Positions 1 to 9,197 of a stretch of DNA of 64,000 bases are shown in pieces. Below the pieces are notes generated by a model. The model did not search any database and was not told the origin of the DNA. It saw only the letters and a program-made list of their open reading frames with translations. Numbering within the stretch: the stretch's first letter is position 1; each line of letters starts with the position of its first letter. A program made the translations under genes and the position numbers. The stretch is from Streptacidiphilus sp. PB12-B1b (GTDB taxonomy: Bacteria; Actinomycetota; Actinomycetes; Streptomycetales; Streptomycetaceae). The stretch is taken from positions 2,108,001 to 2,172,000 of the forward strand of contig NZ_CP048405.1 of the NCBI RefSeq assembly GCF_014084125.1, given 5' to 3'.

Positions 1-510
1 CGTCACCACCGGCGCGCCCTTGCGGGCCACTGCGGTCTGCCCGTCCGGGCGGCGCAGCACCAGGCCGGCCGGGGAGCGGCGGCCGGACAGCGGCGCCATC
101 CGGGCCAGCCGCTTCCACAGCAGCTCGGCGAAGTCCGGGTCGAGCACCCGCGGCTGGGCGTCCTCCTGGGCGCGGCGGACGTCCTCGCCGTGCACGTAGT
201 ACTCCACGGTGTTGGCTGCCTCGTCCGCGCCGGGGATGCCGAACAGCGACACCTTCGGCGGGCCGCTGCGGAACAGCTCCAGCAGCTCCGGGTAGGGCTT
301 GGCGGCGTACTCGTCGTGGACCCTGGCCAGCCGCCCGGCCAGCGCCTTGATGAACACGCCCCCGGCCGCGTCCGGGCGGCGCTCGCGCAGTACCAGGTGC
401 GCGGCCAGGTCCCTGGTCCTCCACCCGGTGCACAGGGTGGGCGCGTCGGGGCCGACGGCCTCCAACAGATCGACGAGCAGCAGGCGTTCGCGTCGCGCGT
501 AGTTCGACAT
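1..510 (-). CDS. TIGR03085-type metal-binding protein (maleylpyruvate isomerase-like fold), partial
   Basis: The gene runs off the left edge; 170 codons are open from an ATG at 510 with no stop. The start [20 protein letters not shown], then [19 protein letters not shown] and [13 protein letters not shown], match my memory of the TIGR03085 family, a DinB/maleylpyruvate-isomerase-like fold of about 200-210 residues in actinomycetes. The conserved His residues in AAHLVLRE and YYVHGED would be metal ligands. About 30-40 C-terminal residues are therefore missing beyond the window. The gene is divergent from hisI, with 89 bp between the two starts. Its substrate is unknown to me; mycothiol-dependent chemistry is only an inference from the fold. 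The reading frame is strongly G/C biased at third positions, as in its neighbours. Confidence 0.75.
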   Translation of the reverse strand, partial: MSNYARRERLLLVDLLEAVGPDAPTLCTGWRTRDLAAHLVLRERRPDAAGGVFIKALAGRLARVHDEYAAKPYPELLELFRSGPPKVSLFGIPGADEAANTVEYYVHGEDVRRAQEDAQPRVLDPDFAELLWKRLARMAPLSGRRSPAGLVLRRPDGQTAVARKGAPVVT

Positions 511-599
511 GGAGCCAGCGTACGACTCGGCGCGGGCCCGGCGGCCGGTCCTGCGCCGCGTCGTGCGCCCGGTGTCGGACGGCTTGGCACAATGGGGGC

Positions 600-995
600 A
601 TGCCCGCAGCCCCCGCCCTTCCCGCAGCCCCCGGCAGCACCGCGCTCGACCCGGCCGTCGCCGCCCGCCTCAAGCGCGACGCCCACGGCCTGGTGCCCGC
701 CATCGCGCAGCAGTACGACACCGGGGAGGTGCTGATGATGGGCTGGATGGATGACGAGGCCCTGCACCGCACGCTCACCACCGGCCGCTGCACCTACTGG
801 TCCCGCAGCCGCAGCGAGTACTGGGTCAAGGGCGACACCTCCGGCCACCTGCAACTGGTCAAGTCGGTCGCGCTGGACTGCGACGCGGACACCGTGCTGG
901 TCAAGGTGGACCAGGTCGGCGCGGCCTGCCACACCGGCGACCGGACCTGCTTCGACGCGGGCGCGCTGCCGCTGTCCGGCAGCGCCGCCGAATAG
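600..995 (+). CDS. hisI: Phosphoribosyl-AMP cyclohydrolase
   Basis: 131 residues. It opens the purine ring of phosphoribosyl-AMP, the third step of histidine biosynthesis, in the cytoplasm. All family blocks are present: [30 protein letters not shown], then [13 protein letters not shown] with the Mg-binding aspartates, and the Zn-binding cysteines in [10 protein letters not shown]. This is the stand-alone cyclohydrolase, with no fused HisE domain, as usual in actinomycetes. The start is the ATG at 600; an Ala/Pro-rich N-terminal stretch of about 20 residues precedes the conserved domain. It lies 40 bp upstream of trpE in the same direction, so the two may be co-transcribed. Confidence 0.97.
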   Translation: MPAAPALPAAPGSTALDPAVAARLKRDAHGLVPAIAQQYDTGEVLMMGWMDDEALHRTLTTGRCTYWSRSRSEYWVKGDTSGHLQLVKSVALDCDADTVLVKVDQVGAACHTGDRTCFDAGALPLSGSAAE

Positions 996-1035
996 CCCCC
1001 ACCAGCCGCGGGTCCGCCGTCTAGACTCCAGGACC

Positions 1036-2583
1036 ATGACCACCGGCATGATCACCCCCGACCTTGAGACCTTCCGCAAGCTCGCCGTCGACCGCCGGGT
1101 CATCCCGGTCACCCGGCGACTGCTGGCGGACGGCGACACCCCCGTGGCGCTGTACCGCAAGCTGGCCGCCGGGCGCCCCAACACCTTCCTGCTGGAGTCC
1201 GCCGAGCAGGGCCGCTCCTGGTCGCGCTACTCCTTCGTCGGGGTCCGCAGCGCCGCCGTGCTCACCGCCGACGCCGAGGGCGGCGCCCGCTGGCTCGGCA
1301 AGCCGCCGGTCGGCATCCCCGTCGACGGCGACCCGCTGCAGGTGCTCCGGGCCACCGTCGAGGCCCTGCACACCCCCCGCGACCTGCACGGCAGTTCGCA
1401 CCTGCCGCCGTTCACCGGCGGCATGGTCGGCTACCTGGGCTACGACGTGGTCCGCCGGCTGGAGAAGCTCCCGCAGCTCGCCCCGGACGACCTGGGCCTG
1501 CCCGAGCTGACCATGCTGCTCGCCACCGACCTGGCGGTGCTCGACCACACCGACGCCACGGTGCTGCTGATCGCCAACGCGGTCAACCAGGACGACCGGC
1601 CCACCGGCGTGGACGCCGCCTACGCCGACGCCGTCGCCCGGCTCGACGCCATGACCGCCGACCTGGCCCGCCCGGTGGACGCCGGGGCCGCCGCTTTCAC
1701 CCCGGTCGCCTCGGTGGAGGCGGTCTCGCCCTTCGGCGGAGCGCCCTACCGGGCCGCGGTGGAGACGGTCAAGGAGCGCATCCGGGCCGGTGAGGCGTTC
1801 CAGGTGGTGCCCTCGCAGCGGTTCCAGGCCCCCTGCCCGGCCGACGCCCTGGACGTCTACCGGGTGCTGCGCGCCACCAACCCCAGCCCGTACATGTACC
1901 TGCTGCGGTTCGAGGACTTCGACGTGGTCGGCTCCAGCCCGGAGGCCCTGGTCAAGGTCGAGGACGGCCGGGCCATGGTGCACCCCATCGCCGGCACCCG
2001 CCCGCGCGGCGCCACCCCCGAGCAGGACGCCGACCTGGCCGCCGAGCTGCTGGCCGACCCCAAGGAGCGGGCCGAGCACCTGATGCTGGTCGACCTCGGC
2101 CGCAACGACCTGGGCCGGGTCTGCGCGCCCGGCAGCGTCGAGGTGGTCGAGTTCATGACCGTCGAGCGCTACAGCCACGTGATGCACATCGTCTCCACCG
2201 TCACCGGCCGGGTCGCCGACGACCGCACCGCCTTCGACGTGCTCACCGCCTGCTTCCCGGCCGGGACGCTCTCCGGCGCGCCCAAGCCGCGCGCCATGCA
2301 GATCATCGAGGAGCTGGAGCCCACCCGGCGCGGCCTGTACGGCGGCTGCGTCGGCTACCTCGACTTCGCCGGGGACGCCGACACCGCCATCGCCATCCGC
2401 ACCGCGCTGATCCGCGACAAGGTGGCGTACGTGCAGGCCGGTGCGGGCGTCGTGGCCGACTCCGTCCCGGAGAACGAGGACGCCGAGTGCCGCAACAAGG
2501 CCGCCGCGGTGCTGCGCGCGGTCGCCACCGCGAGCACCCTGCGTCCGGCCGCCGAGCGGGCACAGGGCAGACTGGAAGGGTGA
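1036..2583 (+). CDS. trpE: Anthranilate synthase component I
   Basis: 515 residues. It converts chorismate to anthranilate using ammonia supplied by the TrpG subunit, which is not in this window. The N-terminal LLES motif (in [15 protein letters not shown]) is the site where tryptophan binds for feedback inhibition in the family. The C-terminal chorismate-binding domain shows [33 protein letters not shown] and [13 protein letters not shown] chose the ATG at 1036, which has AGGA four bases upstream and gives the usual length; the frame is open further upstream, but those codons overlap hisI out of frame. No Trp-rich leader peptide or attenuator fits in the 40-bp gap after hisI. The stop overlaps the GTG of the next gene. 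Confidence 0.97.
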   Translation: MTTGMITPDLETFRKLAVDRRVIPVTRRLLADGDTPVALYRKLAAGRPNTFLLESAEQGRSWSRYSFVGVRSAAVLTADAEGGARWLGKPPVGIPVDGDPLQVLRATVEALHTPRDLHGSSHLPPFTGGMVGYLGYDVVRRLEKLPQLAPDDLGLPELTMLLATDLAVLDHTDATVLLIANAVNQDDRPTGVDAAYADAVARLDAMTADLARPVDAGAAAFTPVASVEAVSPFGGAPYRAAVETVKERIRAGEAFQVVPSQRFQAPCPADALDVYRVLRATNPSPYMYLLRFEDFDVVGSSPEALVKVEDGRAMVHPIAGTRPRGATPEQDADLAAELLADPKERAEHLMLVDLGRNDLGRVCAPGSVEVVEFMTVERYSHVMHIVSTVTGRVADDRTAFDVLTACFPAGTLSGAPKPRAMQIIEELEPTRRGLYGGCVGYLDFAGDADTAIAIRTALIRDKVAYVQAGAGVVADSVPENEDAECRNKAAAVLRAVATASTLRPAAERAQGRLEG

Positions 2584-3266
2584 CCGCTCTGCCGCAGCCC
2601 CGAACCGAACAGCAGGACGAGACCGGCGGGACCGCCGCGTCCGTGCCGCCGACCGCCGCCGACGCCCGGCCCGCGCCGGACCGCCGCAGCCTGGCGCTGA
2701 TGCTGCTGTTCGCGGTGGTCGGGGCGGCGGTGGTGCTGCTCGCCGCCGGACGCACCTGGGCCCGCGGCGAGGTCGCCTTCCAGAGCTCGGTGCTGCACGT
2801 CAGCGCCACCGGCTCGCAGACCACCGGCCTGCCCAGCGCACTGGCGCTGGTCGCCCTGGCCTCCGCGGTGGCCGTCTTCGCGGTGCGCGGCAACGCCCGC
2901 CGCCTGGTCGGCGGGCTGCTGGCGCTGGCCGGCGCCGCCGTGGTCGCCGCCTGCGTCGGCGCCGCCACCGGCAGCGCCGCCCTGGACCGCCGGGCCGCCG
3001 CCGCCGTGGGCCTCAGCACGGCCACCGCCGGGCATGTCACGCACGCGGCCTGGCCGTGGGCCGGGGCGGCCGGCGGGGTGCTGCTGCTGCTCGCCGGGCT
3101 GCTGGTGATCGCCCGCGGGCGGGACTGGCCCGGCATGTCCTCGCGCTACGAGGCCCCCGAGCGCCGTAGGGTCGGGGCGGGCACCGCCGCGGCCGCGAAC
3201 CGGCCGGACCACACCCCGGCCGACCTGTGGAAGGCGCTCGACCGGGGCGAGGACCCGACCGCGTAG
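2580..3266 (+). CDS. Trp-operon-associated membrane protein (TIGR02234-like)
   Basis: 228 residues from a GTG that overlaps the trpE stop by four bases (GTGA), so translation is probably coupled. After a 45-residue Pro/Ala-rich cytoplasmic N-terminus come four hydrophobic stretches: [54 protein letters not shown] and a C-terminal [16 protein letters not shown]. The tail [14 protein letters not shown] is typical of actinobacterial Trp-operon-associated membrane proteins next to trpE. The function is not known; position suggests a link to tryptophan synthesis or transport, but no catalytic residues are visible. Confidence 0.8.
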   Translation: MTALPQPRTEQQDETGGTAASVPPTAADARPAPDRRSLALMLLFAVVGAAVVLLAAGRTWARGEVAFQSSVLHVSATGSQTTGLPSALALVALASAVAVFAVRGNARRLVGGLLALAGAAVVAACVGAATGSAALDRRAAAAVGLSTATAGHVTHAAWPWAGAAGGVLLLLAGLLVIARGRDWPGMSSRYEAPERRRVGAGTAAAANRPDHTPADLWKALDRGEDPTA

Positions 3267-3359
3267 CCCCCCGCGGCCCCGCGGCCACCCCGCCCGGTAC
3301 CGCCGATCGGCATGCGGAAGAATGGCCACGAGAGCCATCCAGAGAACCAAGGAGCAGTA

Positions 3360-3608
3360 ATGTCGGGTAGCGCCCACGGACACACCACCGCCGCCTGGAC
3401 CGGTGTCGGGGTCTCGTTCATCGGCTTCATCATCGCCGCTGTGGCCATGGTCGTCCCCAGCCCCGTGCTGGTCGCTGTGGGCCTGGTCGTCGCGGCCCTC
3501 GGCGCGGTGGTCGGCAAGGTCATGTCGATGGCCGGGTTCGGCAAGAAGGCCGGCAGCAGCCACACCGCCGCCCCCTCGAACCAGACCCCGATCGGCTCCG
3601 GCGTCTGA
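3360..3608 (+). CDS. Small membrane protein with an HGxxPAAW-like motif
   Basis: 82 residues. The ATG at 3360 has AAGGAGCAG just upstream, so I prefer it to an in-frame start at 3312. The N-terminus MSGSAHGHTTAAW matches the HGxxPAAW signature of a small Streptomyces family, except that the proline is threonine here. Two transmembrane helices follow (VGVSFIGFIIAAVAMVV and VLVAVGLVVAALGAVVG), then a short basic and Ser/Thr-rich tail. It sits between the trpE membrane gene and a DUF2752 gene, all in one direction. The function is unknown. Confidence 0.8.
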   Translation: MSGSAHGHTTAAWTGVGVSFIGFIIAAVAMVVPSPVLVAVGLVVAALGAVVGKVMSMAGFGKKAGSSHTAAPSNQTPIGSGV

Positions 3609-3616
3609 CCACCCCG

Positions 3617-4030
3617 GTGCCCTCACCGGCGGCGCGCGGCCTGGTCGGACCGGCCGCGGCCTTCGCCGCGGTCGCCTCGGCCACGGCGTACGTCGGGGTG
3701 GTCGACCCCGGCCGGCCTGGTCACTACCCGGTCTGCCCGTTCCTGCGGGCCACCGGGTGGTGGTGTCCCGGCTGCGGCGGCCTGCGCTGCGTCCACGCGC
3801 TGACCAGGGGAGACCTGGCCACGGCCGTGCACGACAACGTCCTGGCCGTGCTCGCCTGCACGGCGGCGGTGCTGGTCTGGGCGCACTGGACGTACCGCTC
3901 GGCGCGCGGGCTGCGGACCGTGCTGCGGCTGCCCGGCCCGGGCCTGGCCTGGGCCCTCGGGGCGCCGGCGGTGGTGCTGGCCTTCACCGTCCTGCGGAAC
4001 CTGCCCGCCGGGGCCTTCCTGGCACCCTGA
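3617..4030 (+). CDS. DUF2752 family membrane protein
   Basis: 137 residues from a GTG nine bases after the previous stop. The CPGCGGLRCVHALTRGD motif near residues 49-65 is the DUF2752 hallmark: two cysteines and the GGLR stretch next to a membrane helix. Three hydrophobic helices are visible: GPAAAFAAVASATAYVGV, VLAVLACTAAVLVWAHW and LAWALGAPAVVLAFTVL. The CPxCG pair could bind metal or take part in redox chemistry, but no function is established. The gap to trpC is 184 bp, long enough to carry a separate trpC promoter. Confidence 0.85.
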   Translation: MPSPAARGLVGPAAAFAAVASATAYVGVVDPGRPGHYPVCPFLRATGWWCPGCGGLRCVHALTRGDLATAVHDNVLAVLACTAAVLVWAHWTYRSARGLRTVLRLPGPGLAWALGAPAVVLAFTVLRNLPAGAFLAP

Positions 4031-4214
4031 GCCGCGCCCCCGAACTGCCCGCGACTGCCCCGACCTGCTGCTCCGCGTCCGGCGCCGGGCCCGCCCGGTG
4101 TCCGGCAGGCGAGACCGGGCGGCTGCTGATAACGAAAGCAAATGCCGCTGCCGTTAGCATCGACACTGGCCGTCAACGGGCGGCCGACCCGTACACCCGA
4201 GAAGGGGGCGCCCC

Positions 4215-5024
4215 GTGAGCGTGCTCGACGAGATCATCGCCGGCGTCCGTGAGGACCTCGCCGAGCGGCAGAGCCGGGTGTCGCTGGACGACCTCAAGGC
4301 GATGGCGGTGCGCGCACCGCAGGCCAAGGACGGGGTCGCCGCACTGCGCGGCGAGGGCGTCCGGGTGATCTGCGAGGTCAAGCGCTCCAGCCCGTCCAAG
4401 GGCGCGCTGGCCGCGATCGCCGACCCGGCCTCGCTGGCGGCGGACTACGCGGCGGGCGGCGCGGCCGCCATCTCGGTCCTCACCGAGCAGCGCCGCTTCG
4501 GCGGCTCGCTGGCCGACCTCAAGGCGGTCCGCGCGGCCGTGGACACCCCGCTGCTGCGCAAGGACTTCATCGTCACCGCCTACCAACTGTGGGAGGCCCG
4601 GGCGTACGGCGCGGACCTGGCGCTGCTGATCGTCGCCGCGCTGGAGCAGCCCGCGCTGGTGTCGCTGATCGAGCGGGCCGAGTCGATCGGGCTGACCCCG
4701 CTGGTCGAGGTGCACGACGAGGAGGAGGTGGCCCGGGCGGTGGATGCCGGGGCCAGGATCATCGGCGTCAACGCCCGCAACCTGAAGACCCTCGAGGTCG
4801 ACCGGGACACCTTCGCCAACGTCGCGCCCTCCATCCCGGACCACGTGGTCAAGGTCGCCGAGTCGGGCGTGCGCGGCCCGCACGACTTGATCGCCTACGC
4901 CAACGAGGGCGCCAACGCCGTCCTGGTCGGCGAGACCCTGGTGACCGGCCGCGACCCGCGCGCCGCCGTCGCCGACCTGGTCGCCGCCGGCGCCCACCCG
5001 GCGATCCGGCACGGGCGGGGCTGA
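4215..5024 (+). CDS. trpC: Indole-3-glycerol-phosphate synthase
   Basis: 269 residues. It cyclises carboxyphenylaminodeoxyribulose phosphate to indole-3-glycerol phosphate in the tryptophan pathway. The TIM-barrel motifs are intact: [14 protein letters not shown] (first catalytic Lys), [12 protein letters not shown] (second catalytic Lys), [11 protein letters not shown] (catalytic Glu), [26 protein letters not shown] and [11 protein letters not shown] (phosphate grip). It starts at a GTG preceded by GAAGGGG. The 184-bp upstream gap is locally AT-richer, with TTAGCAT near 4154 as a weak -10 candidate. It begins the trpC-trpM-trpB-trpA run, the order known in Streptomyces. Confidence 0.97.
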   Translation: MSVLDEIIAGVREDLAERQSRVSLDDLKAMAVRAPQAKDGVAALRGEGVRVICEVKRSSPSKGALAAIADPASLAADYAAGGAAAISVLTEQRRFGGSLADLKAVRAAVDTPLLRKDFIVTAYQLWEARAYGADLALLIVAALEQPALVSLIERAESIGLTPLVEVHDEEEVARAVDAGARIIGVNARNLKTLEVDRDTFANVAPSIPDHVVKVAESGVRGPHDLIAYANEGANAVLVGETLVTGRDPRAAVADLVAAGAHPAIRHGRG

Positions 5025-5032
5025 CCCCCGCG

Positions 5033-5482
5033 ATGACCCCCACCCCCCGCCCCCGTTCCGACGCCCACCCTCCGGTGCACGTCGGCTGCGCCCTGCGGCG
5101 TCCGGTGCGAATCGGCTACGACCCCCACCCTCCGGTGCGCATCGGCTACGTCCTGCTGCGTCGAGGGTCGGACGCCGCCGCCGCTGCCCTGCGGGCGGGT
5201 GCCGGGTACTCGTTCCTCGCACCCGACCCCCACCCTCCGGTGCGCATCGGCTACGTCCTGCTGCGTCGAGGGTCGGACGCCGCCGCCGCTGCCCTGCGGG
5301 CGGGTGCCGGGTACTCGTTCCTCGCACCCGACCCCCACCCTCCGGTGCGCATCGGCTACGTCCTCCAGCGGGGCTGCCGCGCGCCTGCGCGGCGGGTGCT
5401 GGGCCGCCGGGTGCGGTATGTGATCGGGGCCGAGCCCGGGCAGGTGCAGGGACGCCGATGGCGAAGCGTCGCCGGCCGCTGA
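5033..5482 (+). CDS. trpM: TrpM/TrpX-like small protein with a repeat-expanded N-terminus
   Basis: The frame is open from the ATG at 5033 to the TGA at 5482 (149 residues). Only the last 45 or so residues look conserved: [20 protein letters not shown], then [11 protein letters not shown]. That segment matches my memory of TrpM (TrpX), a basic protein of about 60 residues encoded between trpC and trpB in Streptomyces and reported to modulate tryptophan synthesis. Upstream lie two exact 35-codon repeats and related partial units, all in frame. The true start is uncertain: ATG 5033 has only a distant GGGCGGGG, and GTG 5345 would give a normal-sized 45-residue protein with no visible ribosome-binding site. 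TrpM identity is likely; translation of the repeats is unproven. Confidence 0.55.
   Translation: MTPTPRPRSDAHPPVHVGCALRRPVRIGYDPHPPVRIGYVLLRRGSDAAAAALRAGAGYSFLAPDPHPPVRIGYVLLRRGSDAAAAALRAGAGYSFLAPDPHPPVRIGYVLQRGCRAPARRVLGRRVRYVIGAEPGQVQGRRWRSVAGR
5121..5364 (+). repeat. 105-bp tandem repeat, two full copies plus a 34-bp partial copy
   Basis: Copy 1 is 5121-5225, copy 2 is 5226-5330, and a third copy is identical for 34 bp (5331-5364). The period of 105 bp is a multiple of three, so the TrpM frame is kept. Each full copy contains an inverted repeat, CGGGTGC and GCACCCG, separated by 16 nt. Divergent relatives of the unit head (CACCCTCCGGTGC, then ATCGGCTAC) occur at about 5066-5120. Sequence identity between the copies implies recent expansion or homogenisation. 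Confidence 0.95.
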
Positions 5483-5531
5483 GGCTGCACGCTATTCCCC
5501 TGACCGGATCTCATCCCTGAGGAACCATCAC

Positions 5532-6749
5532 ATGTCGTCCCACGACATCACCCCCGACGCGCGCGGGTACTTCGGCGCGTACGGCGGGCGCTTCATCCCG
5601 GAGGCGCTGGTCGCCGCCGTCGAGCAGGTCGCCGACGAGTACGAGAAGGCCAAGGCCGATCCGGCCTTCGCCGCCGAGTTGTCGGGCCTGCTGAAGGACT
5701 ACACCGGGCGGCCCAGCCCGCTCACCGACGTCCACCGGTTCTCCGCCGAGGCCGGCGGCGCCCGGGTGCTGCTGAAGCGCGAGGACCTGAACCACACCGG
5801 CTCGCACAAGATCAACAATGTGCTGGGGCAGGCCCTGCTGACCCGCCGGATGGGCAAGACCCGGCTGATCGCCGAGACCGGCGCCGGACAGCACGGCGTG
5901 GCCACGGCCACCGCCGCCGCCCTGTTCGGCCTGGACTGCACCATCTACATGGGCGAGGTCGACACCGTCCGGCAGGCCCTGAACGTGGCCCGGATGCGGA
6001 TGCTCGGCGCCGAGGTCGTCCCGGTGACCTCCGGCAGCCGCACCCTCAAGGACGCCATCAACGAGGCCTTCCGGGACTGGGTCGCCAATGTCGACTCCAC
6101 CCACTACCTGTTCGGCACGGTCGCCGGGCCGCACCCGTTCCCGATGATGGTCCGCGACTTCCACCGGGTGATCGGCATCGAGGCCAGGGCGCAGGTCCTG
6201 GACCGGGTCGGGCGGCTGCCCGACGCCGTGGTGGCCTGCGTCGGCGGCGGCTCCAACGCGATGGGCATCTTCTACGACTTCATCCCGGACGCCGGGGTGC
6301 GGCTGATCGGCATGGAGGCTGCAGGCGAGGGCGCGGACACCCCGCGCCACGCGGCGACCCTCACCAAGGGCGATCCGGGCGTGCTGCACGGCTCGCGCAC
6401 CTACGTCCTGCAGGACGAGGACGGCCAGACCATCGAGAGCCACTCCATCTCGGCGGGCCTGGACTACCCGGGCGTCGGCCCGGAGCACGCCTACCTCAAG
6501 GACGCCGGCCGGGCCGAGTACCGGCCCTGCACCGACGCCGCCGCCATGTCGGCGCTGCGGCTGCTGTCCCGCACCGAGGGCATCATCCCCGCGATCGAGA
6601 GCGCGCACGCCCTCGCCGGGGCGCTGGAGCTGGGCCGCGAGCTGGGCCCGGACGCGGTGATCCTGGTCAGCCTCTCGGGGCGCGGGGACAAGGACATGCA
6701 CACGGCCGCCGAGTACTTCGGCCTGCTCGACGAGGCGGGGCAGAACTGA
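5532..6749 (+). CDS. trpB: Tryptophan synthase beta subunit
   Basis: 405 residues. The PLP enzyme condenses indole with serine to give tryptophan. The lysine that binds PLP is K93 in [23 protein letters not shown] and the phosphate-binding [12 protein letters not shown] are intact. GAGQHG and [13 protein letters not shown] mark it as a TrpB1-type subunit that pairs with TrpA. The ATG at 5532 gives the standard N-terminus with [14 protein letters not shown]. The 49-bp gap after trpM suggests one transcript, and the stop overlaps the trpA start by one base (TGATG). Confidence 0.98.
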   Translation: MSSHDITPDARGYFGAYGGRFIPEALVAAVEQVADEYEKAKADPAFAAELSGLLKDYTGRPSPLTDVHRFSAEAGGARVLLKREDLNHTGSHKINNVLGQALLTRRMGKTRLIAETGAGQHGVATATAAALFGLDCTIYMGEVDTVRQALNVARMRMLGAEVVPVTSGSRTLKDAINEAFRDWVANVDSTHYLFGTVAGPHPFPMMVRDFHRVIGIEARAQVLDRVGRLPDAVVACVGGGSNAMGIFYDFIPDAGVRLIGMEAAGEGADTPRHAATLTKGDPGVLHGSRTYVLQDEDGQTIESHSISAGLDYPGVGPEHAYLKDAGRAEYRPCTDAAAMSALRLLSRTEGIIPAIESAHALAGALELGRELGPDAVILVSLSGRGDKDMHTAAEYFGLLDEAGQN

Positions 6750-7555
6750 TGAACGAGCAGCTCAACAGCGTGCTGGCGGCCGCCCGGGCGGAGCAGCGGG
6801 CGGCCCTGGTCGGCTACCTTCCGGCGGGCTTCCCCACCATCCCCGGCGCGGCCCGGGCGGTGCAGGCGCTGATCGACGGCGGCTGCGACGTGGTGGAGAT
6901 CGGGCTGCCGCACAGCGACCCGGTCCTGGACGGGCCCACCATCCAGACCGCCGACGACATCGCCCTGCACAACGGCGTCCGCACCAGGGACGTGCTGGCG
7001 ACCGTCCGCGAGGTCACCACGGCCAACCCGGCCGTGCCGGTGCTGGTGATGACCTACTGGAACCCGGTGGACCGCTACGGCGCCGCGCGCTTCGCGGCCG
7101 ACCTGGCCGCCGCGGGCGGGGCCGGCTGCATCCTGCCGGACCTGCCGGTGGAGGAGGCCGGTCCCTGGCTGGCCGCCGCCGGGGAGCACGGCCTGGCCTC
7201 GGTCTTCGTGGTCGCGCCGTCCAGCCGGGACGAGCGCCTGGGCACCATCACCGCCCAGGGCACCGGCTTCGTCTACGCGGCCGCCGTCATGGGCGTCACC
7301 GGCACCCGCAACCAGGTCGGCGAGCTGGCCGAGGACCTGGTCAAGCGGGTCAGGGCGACCACCGACACCCCGGTCTGCGTCGGCCTGGGCGTCTCCACCG
7401 CCGCCCAGGCGGCCGAGGTCGCGGCCTTCGCGGACGGCGTGATCGTCGGCTCCGCCTTCGTCCAGCGGCTGCTGGACGCGCCCACCGAGGACGCCGGCTA
7501 CGCGGCCGTCCGCGAGCTGGCCGCCGAGCTGGCCAAGGGCGTACGCACCCGCTGA
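6749..7555 (+). CDS. trpA: Tryptophan synthase alpha subunit
   Basis: 268 residues. It cleaves indole-3-glycerol phosphate and channels indole to TrpB. The catalytic pair is visible: Glu in VVEIGLPHSDPVLDGP and Asp in the following SDP. The phosphate-binding segments GLGVSTAAQ and ADGVIVGSAFV are present. The family motif usually reads E-G-PFSDP-ADGP, so the His and Val here are modest substitutions. It starts at an ATG that shares one base with the trpB stop, giving coupled translation and balanced subunits. A strong hairpin follows the stop. Confidence 0.98.
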   Translation: MNEQLNSVLAAARAEQRAALVGYLPAGFPTIPGAARAVQALIDGGCDVVEIGLPHSDPVLDGPTIQTADDIALHNGVRTRDVLATVREVTTANPAVPVLVMTYWNPVDRYGAARFAADLAAAGGAGCILPDLPVEEAGPWLAAAGEHGLASVFVVAPSSRDERLGTITAQGTGFVYAAAVMGVTGTRNQVGELAEDLVKRVRATTDTPVCVGLGVSTAAQAAEVAAFADGVIVGSAFVQRLLDAPTEDAGYAAVRELAAELAKGVRTR

Positions 7556-7561
7556 ACCGCC

Positions 7562-7596
7562 TTCGCCCGCCCCCGCCCCGCGCGGGGGCGGGCGAA
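7562..7596 (+). terminator. Hairpin terminator after trpA
   Basis: A perfect 15-bp stem (7562-7576 with 7582-7596) and a 5-nt loop start seven bases after the trpA stop. There is no U-run, which is common for terminators in high-GC actinomycetes. It probably ends the trpC-trpM-trpB-trpA transcript. Confidence 0.8.
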
Positions 7597-7750
7597 TCCG
7601 TCGCGCGGTAACCCGTTCAGGTGAGCCGCCGCGTGGCGCGTGCCCGAGCGGCACTCCTCCTCGTTGATGATCCGGCAGGTGGCGCATGACGACGCCACTC
7701 GTGCGCGCATGCCGAGCGTGCGCACGACCGCGAGCTGAGGAGGTCCCGCT

Positions 7751-8566
7751 GTGGTCGCAGTGCACCGTGCCCAGGTGGTCCGCGTCGCCGTCGCCGTCGT
7801 GGCGCTCGCCGCCGCCGTGGGCGGTGAGTCCAGCGTCGGCCGCGCCCTCGCCGAGGGCGGCGTCCAGCGGGCCGCCTTCACCGCCCCGGCCTCCGGCCCG
7901 CTCGCCGCGCCCGGCCCGGCCGCCGACGTCGACGCCTGGGAGAGCCCGGTCGCGGACGTGCCGCAGCGGGCCGCCCTGCTCGGCCTGCCCGCCGTGCTCA
8001 GCGCCGACGGATCCGCCGTCGAGGTCGGCTACCGCGACGCCCCGGCCGTGCTGACGCTGTTCGAGGACTTCCGCTGCAGCACCACCCAGGGCTTCGAGAG
8101 CGCCCAGGGCCGGACCCTGGCCGATCTGGCCGCCGCCCACCGGGTGCTGATCCGCTACGTGCTGGAGTCCTCGCTGGACGAGCGGCTCCCCGGCCCCGGC
8201 GCCCAGCTGGCCACCAACGCCGCCCGCGCCGCCCTGGCCCACGGCCGGTTCCCGCTCTACCACGCGCTGCTCTTCGCCAACCAGCCGCCGGAGGACGTCG
8301 ACGGCTTCACCGAGGGGCGGCTGCTCGAACTGGCCTCGGCCGTGCCCGGGTTGCGCTCCGCCGCCTTCGACAGCGAGGTGCACCGGCTGTGGTACCGGCA
8401 GTGGGTCGTCCGGGCGCAACAGGCGTACGACCGGGCGGGCGTGCACTTCGGCACCCCCTCGATGCTGCTGGACGGCCGGGAGGTCGACCTGGGCGCGCGA
8501 CCGCAGCTGCTCACCGACCCCGCGGCGCTACAGTCGTTGGTCCGCAGTGCCGCAGAGCGGGGCTGA
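7751..8566 (+). CDS. Exported DsbA/thioredoxin-fold protein without a CxxC motif
   Basis: 271 residues from a GTG with GAGGAGGTCCC upstream. Residues about 8-24 are hydrophobic and look like a signal peptide or anchor. The thioredoxin-like part begins near residue 85: VEVGYRDAPAVLTLFEDFRC aligns with the strand before the DsbA active site. The active site reads C109-S-T-T instead of CPxC, so only one cysteine is left. The later segments YHALLFANQPPEDVDGFTEG and FGTPSMLLDG (cis-Pro loop) match the DsbA-like protein encoded at 9198-10043. It therefore looks like a non-oxidoreductase paralog, perhaps a chaperone or partner. It is first in a run with the MauE-type protein and the CPAC protein. 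Confidence 0.8.
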   Translation: MVAVHRAQVVRVAVAVVALAAAVGGESSVGRALAEGGVQRAAFTAPASGPLAAPGPAADVDAWESPVADVPQRAALLGLPAVLSADGSAVEVGYRDAPAVLTLFEDFRCSTTQGFESAQGRTLADLAAAHRVLIRYVLESSLDERLPGPGAQLATNAARAALAHGRFPLYHALLFANQPPEDVDGFTEGRLLELASAVPGLRSAAFDSEVHRLWYRQWVVRAQQAYDRAGVHFGTPSMLLDGREVDLGARPQLLTDPAALQSLVRSAAERG

Positions 8567-8594
8567 AGCACACATCACCGGGAGGGGATGTCAG

Positions 8595-9137
8595 ATGATC
8601 ACTCGTCAGCGCAGCGGTACGGAAGGGGAGCCGGCGGTGCGGCCAACCGAGGGCGGGCCGCTCGCCCGGACGCTGACGCCGCAGGTGCGCGACTGGATCG
8701 GCACCGCCGTCCGGCTCGGCCTGGCCGTGGTCTGGGCCTGGGCCGGGCTGGCCAAGGTGACCGACCCGGAGACCGCCGCCCAGGCCGTCCGGGCCTACCG
8801 CATCCTGCCGGAGTCGCTGGTGAAGCCCTTCGGCTACGGGCTGCCGTTCCTGGAGATCGCGGTGGCGCTGCTGCTGCTGGTCGGCCTCGGCACCCGGATC
8901 GCCGCCTTCGTCTCCGGCGTGCTGCTGCTGGTCTACATCTCCAGCATCGCCTCGGTGTGGGCGCGCGGCATCGCCATCGACTGCGGCTGCTTCGGCGGCG
9001 GCGGCGCGGTGGCCGCGTCCAAGACCGAGTACCTCCAGGAGATCCTGCGGGACACAGGCTTCCTCCTGCTCACGGCCTGGCTGCTGTGGCGGCCCGCCAG
9101 CAAGTTGTCGCTCGACAGGTGGCTCGCCGCCGACTGA
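8595..9137 (+). CDS. MauE/DoxX-type membrane protein
   Basis: 180 residues. The ATG at 8595 has GGGAGGGGATG upstream and gives a 40-residue cytoplasmic N-terminus. Four hydrophobic helices follow: IGTAVRLGLAVVWAWAGLAK, GLPFLEIAVALLLLVGLG, AAFVSGVLLLVYISSIASVW and TGFLLLTAWLLW. The motif IDCGCFGGGG after helix three is characteristic of MauE-like proteins, which support disulfide formation in exported proteins. Its position between two DsbA-fold genes supports a role as membrane electron carrier for the downstream CPAC protein, but this is inference. Only 28 bp separate it from the previous gene. Confidence 0.85.
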   Translation: MITRQRSGTEGEPAVRPTEGGPLARTLTPQVRDWIGTAVRLGLAVVWAWAGLAKVTDPETAAQAVRAYRILPESLVKPFGYGLPFLEIAVALLLLVGLGTRIAAFVSGVLLLVYISSIASVWARGIAIDCGCFGGGGAVAASKTEYLQEILRDTGFLLLTAWLLWRPASKLSLDRWLAAD

Positions 9138-9197
9138 GCGCCGCCGACGGTCCCGTCGGCACACCCCGTCCCCTCGCAGTTGGTAGATATGAGCACA

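Noticed and set aside
5121-5364. CRISPR-like array
   Set aside because: The units are 105 bp and directly adjacent with no unique spacers, and no cas genes are present. It is an ordinary tandem repeat.
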